Assembly: GCA_037127315.1 (NCBI GenBank)
Contig: JBBBDQ010001936.1
Coordinates: 352,501-416,500 of the forward strand
Direction of reading: 5' to 3'
Source: Ascarosepion bandense
Lineage: Eukaryota; Mollusca; Cephalopoda; Sepiida; Sepiidae
Length of the DNA stretch: 64,000 nucleotides
The position numbers and the translations under genes were made by a program. The notes under the pieces were generated by a model. The model was not told where the DNA came from. It searched no databases and saw only the letters and a list, made by a program, of their open reading frames with translations. Below are positions 51,147 through 62,190 of this stretch, in pieces (within the stretch, counting starts at the first letter, position 1; each line of letters opens with the position of its first letter).

Positions 51147-52640
51147 CCAGTCTAAATTTTGGCCATTGCCGATTCCAATTCGGTTTTTTAAATATTTCTA
51201 GTCCATCCGTAATTTTGTGCATTGTTGGTTGCTCCCTCTTGTCGTGGAAGAGATCTCCGATATATGCGTCCCATCTCTGAAGTATTATACTTTTTCTAAT
51301 ATTAGTTTGCAATTCTTTTTCTTTTATACATCCAGTTGCTGATAATGTCTATGGTAGTTGCATTATTTTTAATGCATGTCTCTATTATCCACTGTACCAC
51401 AACGCACATCCGCGTTGTGGTACAGTGGATATCGGCTCGGAACGAGAAGCCGGGGAGCCGAGTTCGAATTCCAGTTGAATCCATTGTATTCACTTACGCG
51501 CAAACACCCTTGGGAAAGGTATTAATCCGTCTCTTCTTTCCAGTTATGGGTTAAATAGCAGGACAGATTGGGTTCTATAGCCTTGGCTGGCAACCAGTCT
51601 ACCGCAGAAAGCAATGGTAACCTACTGCGAGATAATCGTCTGCCCAGTCAGTCATGTCTCTTTCGAGACATGATCGCCCAAGTGTGTATCACGCATGGCA
51701 CTTAACTAACTGAATATAATAATTGGAATCATGATTAAGGCTTCTACTGGTCATAAAGTTGGGGATCAGTTTTCTATTGTTATAAAGTAATAAACTGATC
51801 CGCCATTTATTACTACTTAATAATATAATATATCTCTTCCCCCTCTAGCTATGAGTCAAAATAACAGAACAGATTGGGTTCTATATCCTTTGCTGGCAAC
51901 CAGTCTACCGCAGAAAACAATGGCAACCTATTGCGGGATAATTGTCTGTATCTCTTTCGTGACATGATCGCCAAAAGCGTGTATACGTATGGCACTTAAC
52001 TGACTGACTAAATATAATAGTTGGAAAATTAATGAAAATTTGTACTGGCATAAAGTGGGGTATTGGTTTTCTATTGTTATGAAGTAATAAACTGATTCCC
52101 CACTAATACTTAATATAATAATGTAATATAATCTATCTCTTCACCCTCTAGGTATGAGTCAGATAACAAGACAGATTGGGTTCTATAGCTTTGTTCGGCA
52201 ACCCGTCTACCGCAGAAAGCAATGGCAACCTACTGAGGGATAATCTTCTGCCCAGTCAGTGATGTCTCTTTCGAGACATGATCGCCCAAGCGTGTATCAC
52301 GTATGGCACTTAACTGACTGACTCTATTATTTGGTGTGCTCAGTCCCACTACTTTAGCGCATTTGTCGTTGAGCCATTTTTCTTGTGTAGTCACTTTTAT
52401 TCCGTTCCATATCTTGCTATCGTTTTCGGTCTCTTTTGCATCAGGTCAAGAATATCTTCGGTGATCCACTGGCTTTTCTTCCGGCGTGCTTTTTCCTTTG
52501 GAATGATGGCGTTCCCCGATGTCACATTTTGAACTTCCATTTCCAATTTGTCCCTCGTAGATCTTTTGCACGATCTCCGTATATATTTCTAGCAGATTCA
52601 TGTCATTCATGAGTCTATTGTACTGCAGTCTTAGGGCTAT
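51147..52640 (-). mobile_element. RTE-like LINE, linker before RT, split by composite SINE
   Basis: With the SINE composite removed, the minus strand reads 'LKDYERKRHAGRKASGS'-type linker, then 'LQRWDAYIGDLFHDKREQPTMHKITDGLEI', the segment that precedes the RT in this family. It points toward the LINE portion at 44467-45892, so both are parts of one LINE broken by the Gypsy element. Confidence 0.8.
51389..52321 (+). mobile_element. Three-part composite SINE with inverted head
   Basis: A 19-bp inverted head (51388-51406), then a full SINE (to about 51710), then two modules of spacer plus SINE 3' half (to about 52012 and 52321). Direct repeats CTCTATTAT flank the whole (51380-51388, 52322-52330), so 933 bp entered as one unit. 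Spacer blocks 'ttctattgttatgaagtaat' match those at 23.4, 24.55 and 57.55 kb. Confidence 0.9.
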
Positions 52641-53440
52641 GTTCTTCTATATGCCCTGTCCCTTCAGGACGTAGGCAATCATGGCTTTCCATGTTTCTCT
52701 ATCCCTGGGGGCTCTGAGCACGACTTCTCCTGTTACACCGTGCAACCCTCGTTTTGTCAGCCACCTGATTAGGTCCTTCAAATATGTTATCCGTTGCTTT
52801 CCCCTGTCTCTTTTTTCCTCTATCTGGCCCGTTAGTATCAGGTTCTCCAGGCCCTCCTTCCCAGGAACTTCAGCTGTCTCTTCCTGATGCTCAATATTCA
52901 TTTCCTTTTTGTTTCCATCATTTCCAAGGCCTCATCATTGCTCAAATGCTCGATCCATGAGATTCGCAGCATCCTTCTGTAGAACCACATTGCAGTTGCT
53001 TCAAGTTTTTCTTTCAACTTTGATGGTATTGACCAGCATTCATTGCCATATTAAAGGACGGACATCACGTAGCAATCCAGTACCCACTTCCTAGTTTCTA
53101 GCGAAATTGTCCTGTTTCTCAATACTTTACTCAACTTCTGGAATGCTTCCTTCGCCATGCATACGACTGGTAGGTGTTCCCTTTCGCAGTCCATACTTGG
53201 GTAGGCTTTGCAGTTAAGGACTGCGTTTCTGAATCTCTTGTTGATGGTAATGTAATTAATTTGGTTCTTAGTTTCCCCTTCTAGACTTCTCCATGTTCAT
53301 AGTCTTCTTGGGTGCAATTGGAACCAGGTGTTGGTTATTATCTGGTTATTCGCTGTGCACAACTGGAGCCATTTCTCACCACGGCAACTGCGGTGTCTTA
53401 ATCCAAAATTACCGACCATTTTACCTTCTCTTCCTTGGCT
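52641..53440 (-). mobile_element. RTE-like LINE with endonuclease fused to C-terminus
   Basis: The minus strand carries the end of the AP-type endonuclease ('MVGNFGLRHRSCRGEKWLQLCTANNQIITNTWFQLHPRR', 'QINYITINKRFRNAVLNCKAYP') and then jumps to 'MAKEAFQKLSKVLRNRTISLE', 'EKLEATAMWFYRRMLRIS' and 'DLIRWLTKRG', ending at 52641. The whole RT is deleted between the two parts. Confidence 0.85.
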
Positions 53441-53523
53441 AACTTAATCACCGAAGTTAAGCAACGTTAAGCCTGGTCAGTACTTAGATGGGTGACCGCT
53501 TGAGAATACCAGGCGTTGTAAGC
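53441..53523 (+). pseudogene. 5S-rRNA-derived sequence, 3' two-thirds
   Basis: 'atcaccgaagttaagcaacg' (A-box region), 'cctggtcagtacttagatgg' (intermediate element), 'gtgaccgcttgagaatacca' (C box and onward) and 'aggcgttgta' match 5S rRNA in order. The 5' third is missing. It shows fewer changes than the copy at 23868-23973. A tRNA-derived SINE head begins 12 bp after it. Confidence 0.87.
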
Positions 53524-53535
53524 ATTCAGTGACGG

Positions 53536-53870
53536 ATGGGCATTGTGGTGCAGTGGATATCGGCTTGGAAAGGGAAATCAGTGAGCCGAGTTCGAATTCC
53601 AGTTGAGTACCCTGCATTCACTTCAGCACTGGTACCTTTGGAAAAGGTATTAATCCGTCACTTCCATCCAGTTATGGGTTAAATAACAGGATGGGGCCTG
53701 GAGGCAACCCATCTAGTGTTGGTGTCACAATAAAAACACCTTTGGTAGCCCTGGCGAAGCATCAAGTATTCAGCTATTTAACAAGATTTTGAATTTCGCT
53801 GCAAAACTGCGCCAGGGGTCCAAATGCACAGGGAATACTGGACGGGTGTAGTGAGTTCTATCTCGGCCAA
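53536..53870 (+). mobile_element. SINE head with a different 3' body, downstream of 5S sequence
   Basis: 53536-53690 is the SINE head and body ('gcattgtggtgcagtggata', 'gccgagttcgaattccag', 'tatgggttaaataacaggat'). From 'ggggcctggaggcaaccc' onward the usual 3' half is replaced by other sequence. It has no known match here, and the element's 3' limit is uncertain. Confidence 0.7.
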
Positions 53871-53974
53871 GGCCGCAAGACTAGGACGCATATATCACCA
53901 TTACCGATATATTGAGAGGCTTTCCTTTTATTTTTAACTACTAGAATTCTCTCATATCTGGCAGTATCTCAAGA

Positions 53975-54480
53975 CGTGTTTCCTTGTGTCTTTATCAGGT
54001 ATAACGCTGATTTCTTTTTCATTATATTCACCTCCTGCGTATATAATTCTGTGGTAGTCACTGATGATTTCTCCATTGTTTGGCCATCTCGTTTCACATA
54101 TTTTGTTTTTAATCATATTACCCCGAGGAAGGCGGTAACGCCACTGATGCGCAGAGGGCTACGTAAGAGTGAAAAGATTGGAAAAGAGAAGGCCGGAAAC
54201 CACATCCTGAACAGGGAAGAGGGGGATGAGCCTCTTCACCTGTTCAATAGACGTGGTTGGAGTGTGATATGCCTAAAATATTTTTGTTCAATCTAGACAT
54301 TTCCTGCTTCACGTTTTCCATCTGTCCACACTTGTTCAAGGTTCTAAGATTTACATGTTCCAAGAGTTATTTTCTGTTTGTTACGAAAAGTTGCAGAATA
54401 ACGGTCCGGTGTCGCTCACGTCCTTCCATTCCGGGCGAGGGATACATTCTGAGGAAATCTGTCCCCTTTACGCCGTTACA
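53975..54480 (-). mobile_element. RTE-like LINE 5' end, endonuclease start, split by element T
   Basis: Minus-strand duplicate of 54723-55055: same 'gcagaataacggtccggtg' leader and 'QNVKQEMS'-type sequence. A T element is inserted at 54112-54265, between 'cacatat' and 'atgcctaaaat'. Confidence 0.82.
54112..54265 (-). mobile_element. LINE-tailed short element T, single head
   Basis: Minus strand: 'cactccaaccacgtctattg', 'gaggctcatccccctcttcc', then 'cctctgcgcatcagtggcgt', 'gccttcctcggggtaatatg' and A-rich end. The host LINE supplies the empty-site comparison at 54817-54830. Confidence 0.8.
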
Positions 54481-54516
54481 AAGAAATACATAACTGTCTT
54501 TATTATAATAGAGAGA

Positions 54517-54722
<206 letters not shown>

Positions 54723-55055
54723 TAACGCTGATTTCTTTTTCATTATATTCACCTCCTGCGTATATAATTCTGTGGTCGTCACCGATGAGATTTCCATTGT
54801 CTGGCCATCTCGTTTCACATATGCCTAAAATCTTTATGTTCAATCTAGACATTTCCTGCTTCACGTTTTGTAGCTGTCCACAGTTGTTCATGGTTCTAAC
54901 GTTCCAGGATCCAAGAGTTATTTTTTGCTTGTTGCAAACAGTCGCAGAATAACGGTTCGGTAACACTTGTCGCTGATGTCCTTCCATTCCAGGAGAGGAA
55001 AATTTGTCCCCTTTACGCCATTAATGCTAACGGTCGCAGGATAACGGTCCGGTGA
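54723..55055 (-). pseudogene. RTE-like LINE ORF2 start, AP-type endonuclease
   Basis: 54718-54987 is open for 89 codons: leader 'MEGHQRQVLPNRYSATVC', then 'KITLGSWNVRTMNNCGQL' (the conserved WNVR/T start), 'MSRLNIKILGICETRW' (metal-binding Glu in ICETRW). The frame runs out where the element is interrupted. This domain nicks the target DNA in intact copies. Confidence 0.87.
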
Positions 55056-55059
55056 CATC

Positions 55060-55478
55060 TGTCGCTCATGTTCCTATGTCTCTTCTACAAATACTTTCAC
55101 GGCTTCTGCACCGATGAACTTAGCTCACTGGTGCCAACTATATATGAATTTACTCGAGCCACATCACTTGCAACTAGGTCCCACCCTTTTAATATGAAAC
55201 CAATAAATTGTGAACGCAAATTCTACTCCATCAGCTACTTTTCTCGCATTTCCCGCCTGTGGAATTCCGTTCCCAACAGCTACAATCTCCAAGAATTTAA
55301 ATCAAATTAAATCAAAAATCAATAGTCATCTCTTTCATGTTCACTCCACTCTCATCAGTATTCTCATCCTTCTCTTAGCCTCTTCCTGACACCCCTTTCT
55401 CATAACTTTCCTCCTATGTAACCCCCTGCACAACAGTGGCAGTAAAATGTCTTGCTTGGGGCGAGAAGATTATAAAAA
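55060..55478 (+). mobile_element. CR1/Jockey-like LINE, end of ORF2 plus 3' UTR
   Basis: 55068-55310 is open: 'LCLFYKYFHGFCTDELSSLVPTIYEFTRATSLATRSHPFNMKPI', 'FYSISYFSRISRLWNSVP', 'NLQEFKSN'. A short duplication ('aaatcaaattaaatc') follows, then the 3' UTR with 'ccccctgcacaacagtggc' and A-run. Confidence 0.88.
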
Positions 55479-55496
55479 AAATGTAAACATACTACA

Positions 55497-55658
55497 AAGC
55501 GAAGCAACCGGTTTCGCTCCCGCTCTTCAGGCCTCTACGGGAGATTTTAAACCAAATTAAAAAATAATAAAAATGTGTGTTATGAAAATGAGAAAGATGG
55601 GGAGAAAAAATGTGAATGCTAGAGGCTAATTATAGAGGCGAAACCGGTTGCTTCGCTT
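55497..55658. repeat. Inverted repeat with perfect 21-bp arms
   Basis: Arms at 55497-55517 and 55638-55658 ('aagcgaagcaaccggtttcg' and complement) are perfect; weaker pairing continues outward. The 120-bp spacer is AT-rich. A small MITE or a regulatory hairpin are both possible. Confidence 0.75.
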
Positions 55659-55705
55659 CTTAATATATTTACAATGTGTAAATATATTAAGAATGCTGCA
55701 CACTT

Positions 55706-55706
55706 T

Positions 55707-55760
<54 letters not shown>

Positions 55761-55870
55761 GATAAAATCAACTGAAAAGGTGCATTTCTGTGATTGCGTA
55801 TTGTATTTTTCAGTTTTAAATATGATGTTTCTTTATATTTTTACATAAATATATATATTTCTACACACAT

Positions 55871-55916
<46 letters not shown>
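55706..55916. repeat. (TA)n, (GT)n and (CA)n microsatellites
   Basis: TA/GT at 55706-55759 and CA/TA at 55864-55916. Confidence 0.92.
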
Positions 55917-55918
<2 letters not shown>

Positions 55919-57035
55919 ATTTTCTTTAGTATATATTCTGAAATTATAAACAATGATTCTCCTTCTGTGTGCTTTCATGTTCTCAAATCATTTTTTTTAT
56001 ATCTAATAGAAGTTTAGAAAAATAACTTTCTTGAAATACTTGTGTCGTGCGGTTTTCTTTAAATATCCTGTCCTTTTCTCTGTAAGCACCTGAGCACCCC
56101 CCCCCACAAAATGGCGTCAACTTATAGCGGTTTAGTTTAGACAAAAATAACTACGTCATATCTGTTGTTAACGCAGTTCAGCGTATTGAAAATGGAAGTT
56201 GCAGTGTTCGATGTGTAGGGGTTGCTTCTGGATAAATATCATTCTGTCGACAGATGTTTTGTTAACGACGACACAAACTTCGATTTTACACGTGTAATTT
56301 CAAAATTAATACCAAAGCGTTGATCCCTTCTCTATAAATATGCAGTAGGTATCAGTTGATATTAACGAAGACGACTGTTTTATTAACAATATAAGATTTT
56401 ATTTGGGGGAAGTATTTTATTTCATTTTTATTTTGTTTTTTTAGGTCTTTGGATTCGATATCCCAGGCATCTAAATTTACTCACTTGCATTTATCATTTA
56501 TTGCAAATTTTTCTATTTGTTTTTTCGTATTGTATATTTCTTACAAATATTCATATCCAACGGGGAAAAGTTGCTGTGTATGTCTGCGATCTCTCGTTCG
56601 CGAAAATAAACACGATTTGATTTTCTTTTCCTTTTCCGTTCCAAACCCGAAGCCATTGTTTCAAACTTATATTAGTAACCAGTTTTAAAGTATCACCAAG
56701 ATATTTGTATTTTTCTCAGTATTCTTATCCAGCGTCTTTTCTCTTTTTTCCCTGAATCTATTTCTCATATAGTTGATTGAAATATTTTTGCCCCGTTTCA
56801 ACTATATTAACAAAAACAAATTTACGATCAAATCATTCTGGAAAGATTGGTCCTCGTTCAAAAACTGAAGTTATGAACCGTTGAGTCTCTTCAATACTTA
56901 GAACGAAAATTGTTTGCGTTGTAAGACAAAAATAAAATCCCACCATCTGAATGTGACGACGGAGTAATAGATAGTGGTGAATAAAACAGTACGCTGATGC
57001 CTCGGGCTAACGTTTATATTTGCTTAGCAAAGTAA
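55917..57035. other. No gene seen
   Basis: 1.1 kb of sequence without recognised repeats. A C-run (about ten) at 56096-56105. Frames are short, and the 79-codon frame at 56449 has no recognised domain. Confidence 0.5.
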
Positions 57036-57039
57036 CGTC

Positions 57040-58290
57040 TCTACCGAAATCAAGGAGACTTTGTCAGAAAAAAACGAGCTCGGTCATGCAGCAAAATCGG
57101 TGGTAAATCCGAATATCCATGGTTCGAAGCTTCTACTCTGTATTTAGTGGGATCAGCTGGGTGTAGGTTATTATGATCTGCTCATACCGACCGAAACTGT
57201 CACGTTAGATCACTATCGACTAAAACTGAAATATTTAAGACGAGCATTACAAAAAAATGGCTCCTATTCGAACAGAGACAAAACAAAGTGATTTTGCAAC
57301 ATGACTGCACGATTTAAGTCAGTTAAGTGCCATACGTGATACACGCTTGGGCGATCATGTCTCGAAAGATACATGACTGACTGGACAGAAGATTATCCCA
57401 CAGTAGGTTACCATTGCTTTCTGCGGTAGACTGGTTGCCGACCATTGCTATAGAACCCAATCTGTCCTGTTATTTGACTCATAGCTAAAGGGGGAAGTGA
57501 TGTATTATATTATTAAATAGTAATTAGTGGGGGATAATTTTTTTACTTCATAACAATAGAAAACCATCCCCCATTTAATGACCAGTAGAAGCCTTAATTA
57601 TGTTTCCATCTTTTATATTTACTCAGACAGTTAAGTGCCATACATGATACACGCTTGGGCGATCATATCTCGAAAGAAACATGACCGACTGGACAGAAAT
57701 TATCCCGCAGTAGGTTGCCATTGCTTTCTGCAGTAGACTGGTTGCCGACCAAGGCTATAGAACCCAAACTGTCCTGTTATTTAACCCATAACTGGCAGGA
57801 AGACGGATTAATACACTTCCCAATGGTATTTGCGCGTAAGTGAATGCAATGAATTCAGCTGGAATTCGAACTCAGCTCCCCGATTTCTCGTTCCGAGCCG
57901 ATATCCAATGCACCACAACGCACATCCGCTACGAGTTCATATGTTGCAAAACGAGTGAAAACCTACGTGGAAACGTTTAAATGGGAAGTCCTACCCCACC
58001 CGCCGTATTTCCCAGTCATTGCCCCATCCGATTATCACTTGTTCCGATCGATGGCACATGGCCCGGCTGAGTAGCACTTTCATTCTTATGAATATGCCAA
58101 AATATTGCTTGATTGTGATTAACCTCAAAAGACGTGTCGTTTTTCCGAAGTGGAATTTAAATGCTGTCAGAAAAATGGGAAAATTACTGACTAGCGATGG
58201 TCAATACTTTCATTGACATATTGACATTGCTTTTTTTGAAAAATCAGCAAGAAATAATTTAAGGCACTAATATTTCGACTGTTGGCGCGA
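57040..58290 (+). pseudogene. Mariner-type transposase, split by a composite SINE
   Basis: 57040-57315: 'KSVVNPNIHGSK' and 'FKTSITKKWLLFEQRQNKVILQHDC' pieces, with the QHD catalytic Asp. After the SINE composite: 'YVAKRVKTYVETFKWEVLPHPPYFPVIAPSDYHLFRSMAHG' (last catalytic Asp in SDYH), 'KMGKLLTSDGQYFH'. Stops and frameshifts break it, and the N-terminal half is not evident. In intact relatives it cuts and pastes at TA sites. Confidence 0.87.
57316..57928 (-). mobile_element. Composite SINE: SINE plus one tail module
   Basis: Read on the minus strand: full SINE (57928 to about 57625), spacer ('agtagaagccttaattatg' complement region, 'gaaaaccatccccca'), then SINE 3' half to 57316. Flanks 'acgattta' and 'acgagttca' are an imperfect duplication of the mariner target. 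Confidence 0.85.
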
Positions 58291-60131
58291 AGAAATATTT
58301 TTCCTAAAATTATTAGCGCGTCAATGCATGAAATGCACTAGGTTCTCCGATTTCTCATTCTAAACAGCTATTCATGACACCCCCTGCACATCCACGCAAC
58401 AGCGGATTAAACAAGGCTAAAACATCCTATCTCAAGAACGCAGAGTGTTGTTCAGAAATCGTGCGATGACAATGTTGTATTGAATCAAATCTTTCATACA
58501 CTGGCTGCATGAACATCATTATCAACGGCAAGGAGATACCGTCTCTAGAAATTCAACACTAAATATAAGTAGGAGACGCTAATTGCAACCATTTCAATGG
58601 AATGCATCATTATTCAGTATCTTGCTGCCTTTCAATTTCAGAAATAATAAACGACTCTAGTGTGGTTATTTGCACATAAAAATAATTTAAAAAATCGTTC
58701 CTATTTCTGGTTCAGTCACTTCTCAAATAAAGTTGGCAAGACAATAGATTAATATAAATTGTATTGTGCAGGTAAGTAGCTCTTGGTGAATTTCCCTAAC
58801 GCAGAAGAACTTCCCTTTACTGCTCCTATTTTTCATTAGTTTAACTAGAGATTTTTTTTCATGTATCCATTCTGTCTATATAAAAACACAACACTCCAGT
58901 TGTTCCTGATCATACTTTGCAACTTCTTGGCGGAGGAAAGTCAGTGTCGATGGCAAGTAGTTACCGTCTGTAAGAGTAAACACTGCAAATTTGATGGACG
59001 CGTCACATGAGCCAATAATCTATTCACTGCCATCTTACAGTGTGCAAAAGAATAAGCAGACAGAGGAAAAGAAGAGCTGACAATTCATGGGTTCTATGTC
59101 ATTTCAGTGATCATAGTTCCTATTGGTTTCCTGTTTTCGGCATTATTTAACTCTTTATGACTAGTCCGTTGTTTTGTTTTTGATTTTTTTTGGGGGGGGA
59201 GGGGTTAACCTCTCTGGTATCTCCTCCATTACGTTAGTTTCTGGTCGTGATTTGCGGATAAATTTTTAGTCTTTTAGATTTCGATGGCTGGTTAAAATTT
59301 CAATGAATCTAAAAGCTAAATTTTAAAGGCCTGTTAGACTGTAGAGTGAAAAAAATCATTTTACTTTGTTTTAACATTAACAATATTCCTTCATAAGATT
59401 CGACTCCACCTTTCTTAAAATGATGTCGTTTACAGGCACGGTTTTTTTAGTGCCGGATAAAGTAGAACTCTGACTGGGTTTGGAAATAGATACCACGATC
59501 TCGATTGTTTTCTATTTCAACAAGTTTTCTTTTCTTTTTACAATCACAACGTCAATTTATTAATATTTTCCCTGGGCAAGACACAAATTAATTTCTGGTA
59601 TTCATCCTTTTTCTATTCCAACACAACCCCGGGCCGTTACTAACAGTTATTTTTTTTATATTTCTGGAAAAATGAAGAAAACGAATTGAGGTGTGGAAGC
59701 AAAGAAAAAGAATGAAATCCTTAAGAAGAGGTCCTGGTTAAGCCACTGAACATACATTCAATGGCTCAATTTTGTTTGTAGATATTTGCTAAGTAGTGGG
59801 TTTAATTCTGTTACGCTTGGTGAATTTACCAGACCATTTTGAAAATGAATTTTAAAAATTAAAGTTCTGGGTGTGCACATTTTATAAGAAATTCCTTTAT
59901 CTTATAAATATGCGTTTTATGTTGAATTCATTAAGTCTTCTTTTTTCGTCAAATTAGTCTGGGAAGAAAGACCATTTAAACCTTAAATCTGCACTGCGTT
60001 CCGGCGGAAATATCAGGTAGATGTTGCTCCTTAATCGTAACGAAGGCATTCTGCCTAGGAAAGTGAACTCTCCGATATAAAAGCCATACTGGAAGGATAC
60101 ATCGAGGAAAGATTTTATTTAAAACATGCCT
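58291..60131. other. No gene seen
   Basis: 1.8 kb with no recognised repeat. G-run at 59190-59197. A 'caccccctgcacatcc' block at 58380 recalls a LINE tail but is too short to call. Confidence 0.5.
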
Positions 60132-60141
60132 ATCTATAAAT

Positions 60142-60521
60142 CAGAGGTACGTTGTGGAGCAGTGGATATCGGCACGGAACGAGAAGCCGGGGAGCCGAGT
60201 TCGAATTCCAGTTGAATCCATTGTATTCACTTAAGCACAAATACCCTTAAGCACAAATACCCATAACTGAAAGGAAGAGACGGATTAATACCGTCTTATT
60301 TACCGTATTAATAATAATAATAAGACGGTATTAATCCGTCTCTTCCTTTCAGTTATGGGTTAAATAGCAGGACAGATTGGGTCCTATAGCCTTGGTCGGC
60401 AACCAGTCTACTGCAGAAAACAATGGCAACCTACTGCGGGATAATCTTCTGCCCAGTCATTCAGGTCTCTTTCGAGACATGATCGCACAAGCGTGTTTCA
60501 CGTATGGTACTTAACTGACTG
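60142..60521 (+). mobile_element. SINE with internal 41-bp-arm palindrome
   Basis: Full SINE in which the body block around 'cccataactgaaaggaagag' is duplicated in inverted form: 60260-60300 and 60319-60359 are perfect complements. Direct repeats TCTATAAATC flank the SINE (60132-60141 and 60522-60531). 'aagcacaaatacccttaag' is also partly duplicated just before. Confidence 0.92.
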
Positions 60522-60531
60522 TCTATAAATC

Positions 60532-62046
60532 TTTCCAAACCCTGATGTCATGCTTGTACGCCCAGGTTGTTTTCAGGCAAGAAACCAATGATTCTTTAAA
60601 GCAGAGGTTAACCCAGTCTATTGAGTTGCGATCAGGAAGGCGGATCTTCTGTACTGATATGGCAGCAGTTATCAGGGATTGCTGCGCCAGTTTCGAATTT
60701 GTGTATTACATGCGACCAGAGGGTGAAAAATGAATATGGCCAATCAATGACGATCATTTTTTAATTAACTCAGTGTTATTAATGCAAAGTAGACAGAACT
60801 AGTGTTTAAAACTATTTTAAAAGCGTGACTAAAATTAAAGTAGAATATTTTGATACGAGATTTATATAACAGATTTTGCGAATAAAAAGTAAAGGAATTA
60901 TAATTATTTTTCACGCTATAATGATTTTCTGGGTGGGTGGGGAGCGTACAGATGGTTTTATACTAAACATCGTATCCATTAAAATAACATTTTAAGACAT
61001 AAAAAATACGTACAATTAAGCATTTGCTAAACATTATATATAATCATTATTTAAGTGCTAATTTAGTGGGTAATCGTATTTGAGTAGACGCTCCGTTTAT
61101 ATATTAAACAGTATATTATTTTATTTTCATCTACTGGCCTGAATATTCTAAAAACCTTATTAGAGAAAAATATAAGTTCTCCGGCAGGATTCGAGCTTGT
61201 GACCCTTTGACTGTAGAAAACATCGTCAGATATGACATTCACATACCGAATCAACCTCTTTTCTTTTCTTTTCTTTAATTTTATTTTTCTTTGAAATTTT
61301 AATTTTCTCTACATTTTTATGGACATGCAATATTTGAATAGTTGCGTATTTAAGACGCATGATTTACGCTCCTTTGATTTCTTCTCCTTGCATTTTATTA
61401 TTATTTTTATTTTAATTATAAATTTAAATGTTTAATTTTTATCTTCATGTAACTATAGAATATTTAAATTTTAACCTTGTTATTAAATAAAGCAAAAACT
61501 TAAATTTATAAGAATTAATTCCCAGAAACATTGAGTGAAATTACATTCAAATCTATTAAATTGTCAGTTTAAAATCTGCACCTGATGATTGCGTAACACA
61601 TGAAACTCCGGGTCGTGCTATAGACATAATATATATATATATATATTTGTTTTTCTTTAATCCGAAGTGGAAGAGTAGGAAGGTATATCCTTAATTAATA
61701 TTAAAAAGTTTTAACATTAAAAAGTGATGCAGGCAGAGAGCTCAATGTATTAAGAATACAGAGCTAACATAATATAAATTAGAGAAAAATTTCAAAATTC
61801 TAAGGTGTCGGATGTACATTTCGACATAGGATCTCTAACAGAGATTCCACGTCACGTCAGCGACATTGTTTTGTTCCAAATGGCGAAGGCCCTGGGGTAA
61901 AGTGGAGAAGGGGCCAGGTTAACAACGGTCACAAAGTAGAACAGAACAGAGCTGGTAGTGGCGAGGTTACAGGGTGTAGAAACAAGAGATAGACGGGGTA
62001 TCAAATATCAAATGGTAGAGGCTAGTGAATGTTTACAGGGGTTTGA
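60532..62046. other. No gene seen; hammerhead-like motif and (TA)n
   Basis: AT-rich. At 61580-61606 'cctgatgattgcgtaacaca' is followed by 'tgaaactccggg'. (TA)n at 61628-61648. The 62-codon frame at 60545 has no recognised domain. Confidence 0.5.
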
Positions 62047-62150
62047 AAGGGTATATTTAGGAGGGGGAGGAATAGATTTAAATATAATATCTTAAACTTT
62101 TTAATTAAGTTTATCCATTACAGGAAGTCATGAATTTAAAGTTATTAAAG

Positions 62151-62190
<40 letters not shown>

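Noticed and set aside
53441..53523. Functional 5S rRNA gene
   Set aside because: The 5' third is missing and several conserved positions are changed; it can only be a derived sequence.
60545..60733. 62-codon frame resembling a small protein
   Set aside because: No recognised domain, no promoter or splice context; directly adjacent to a SINE target site.
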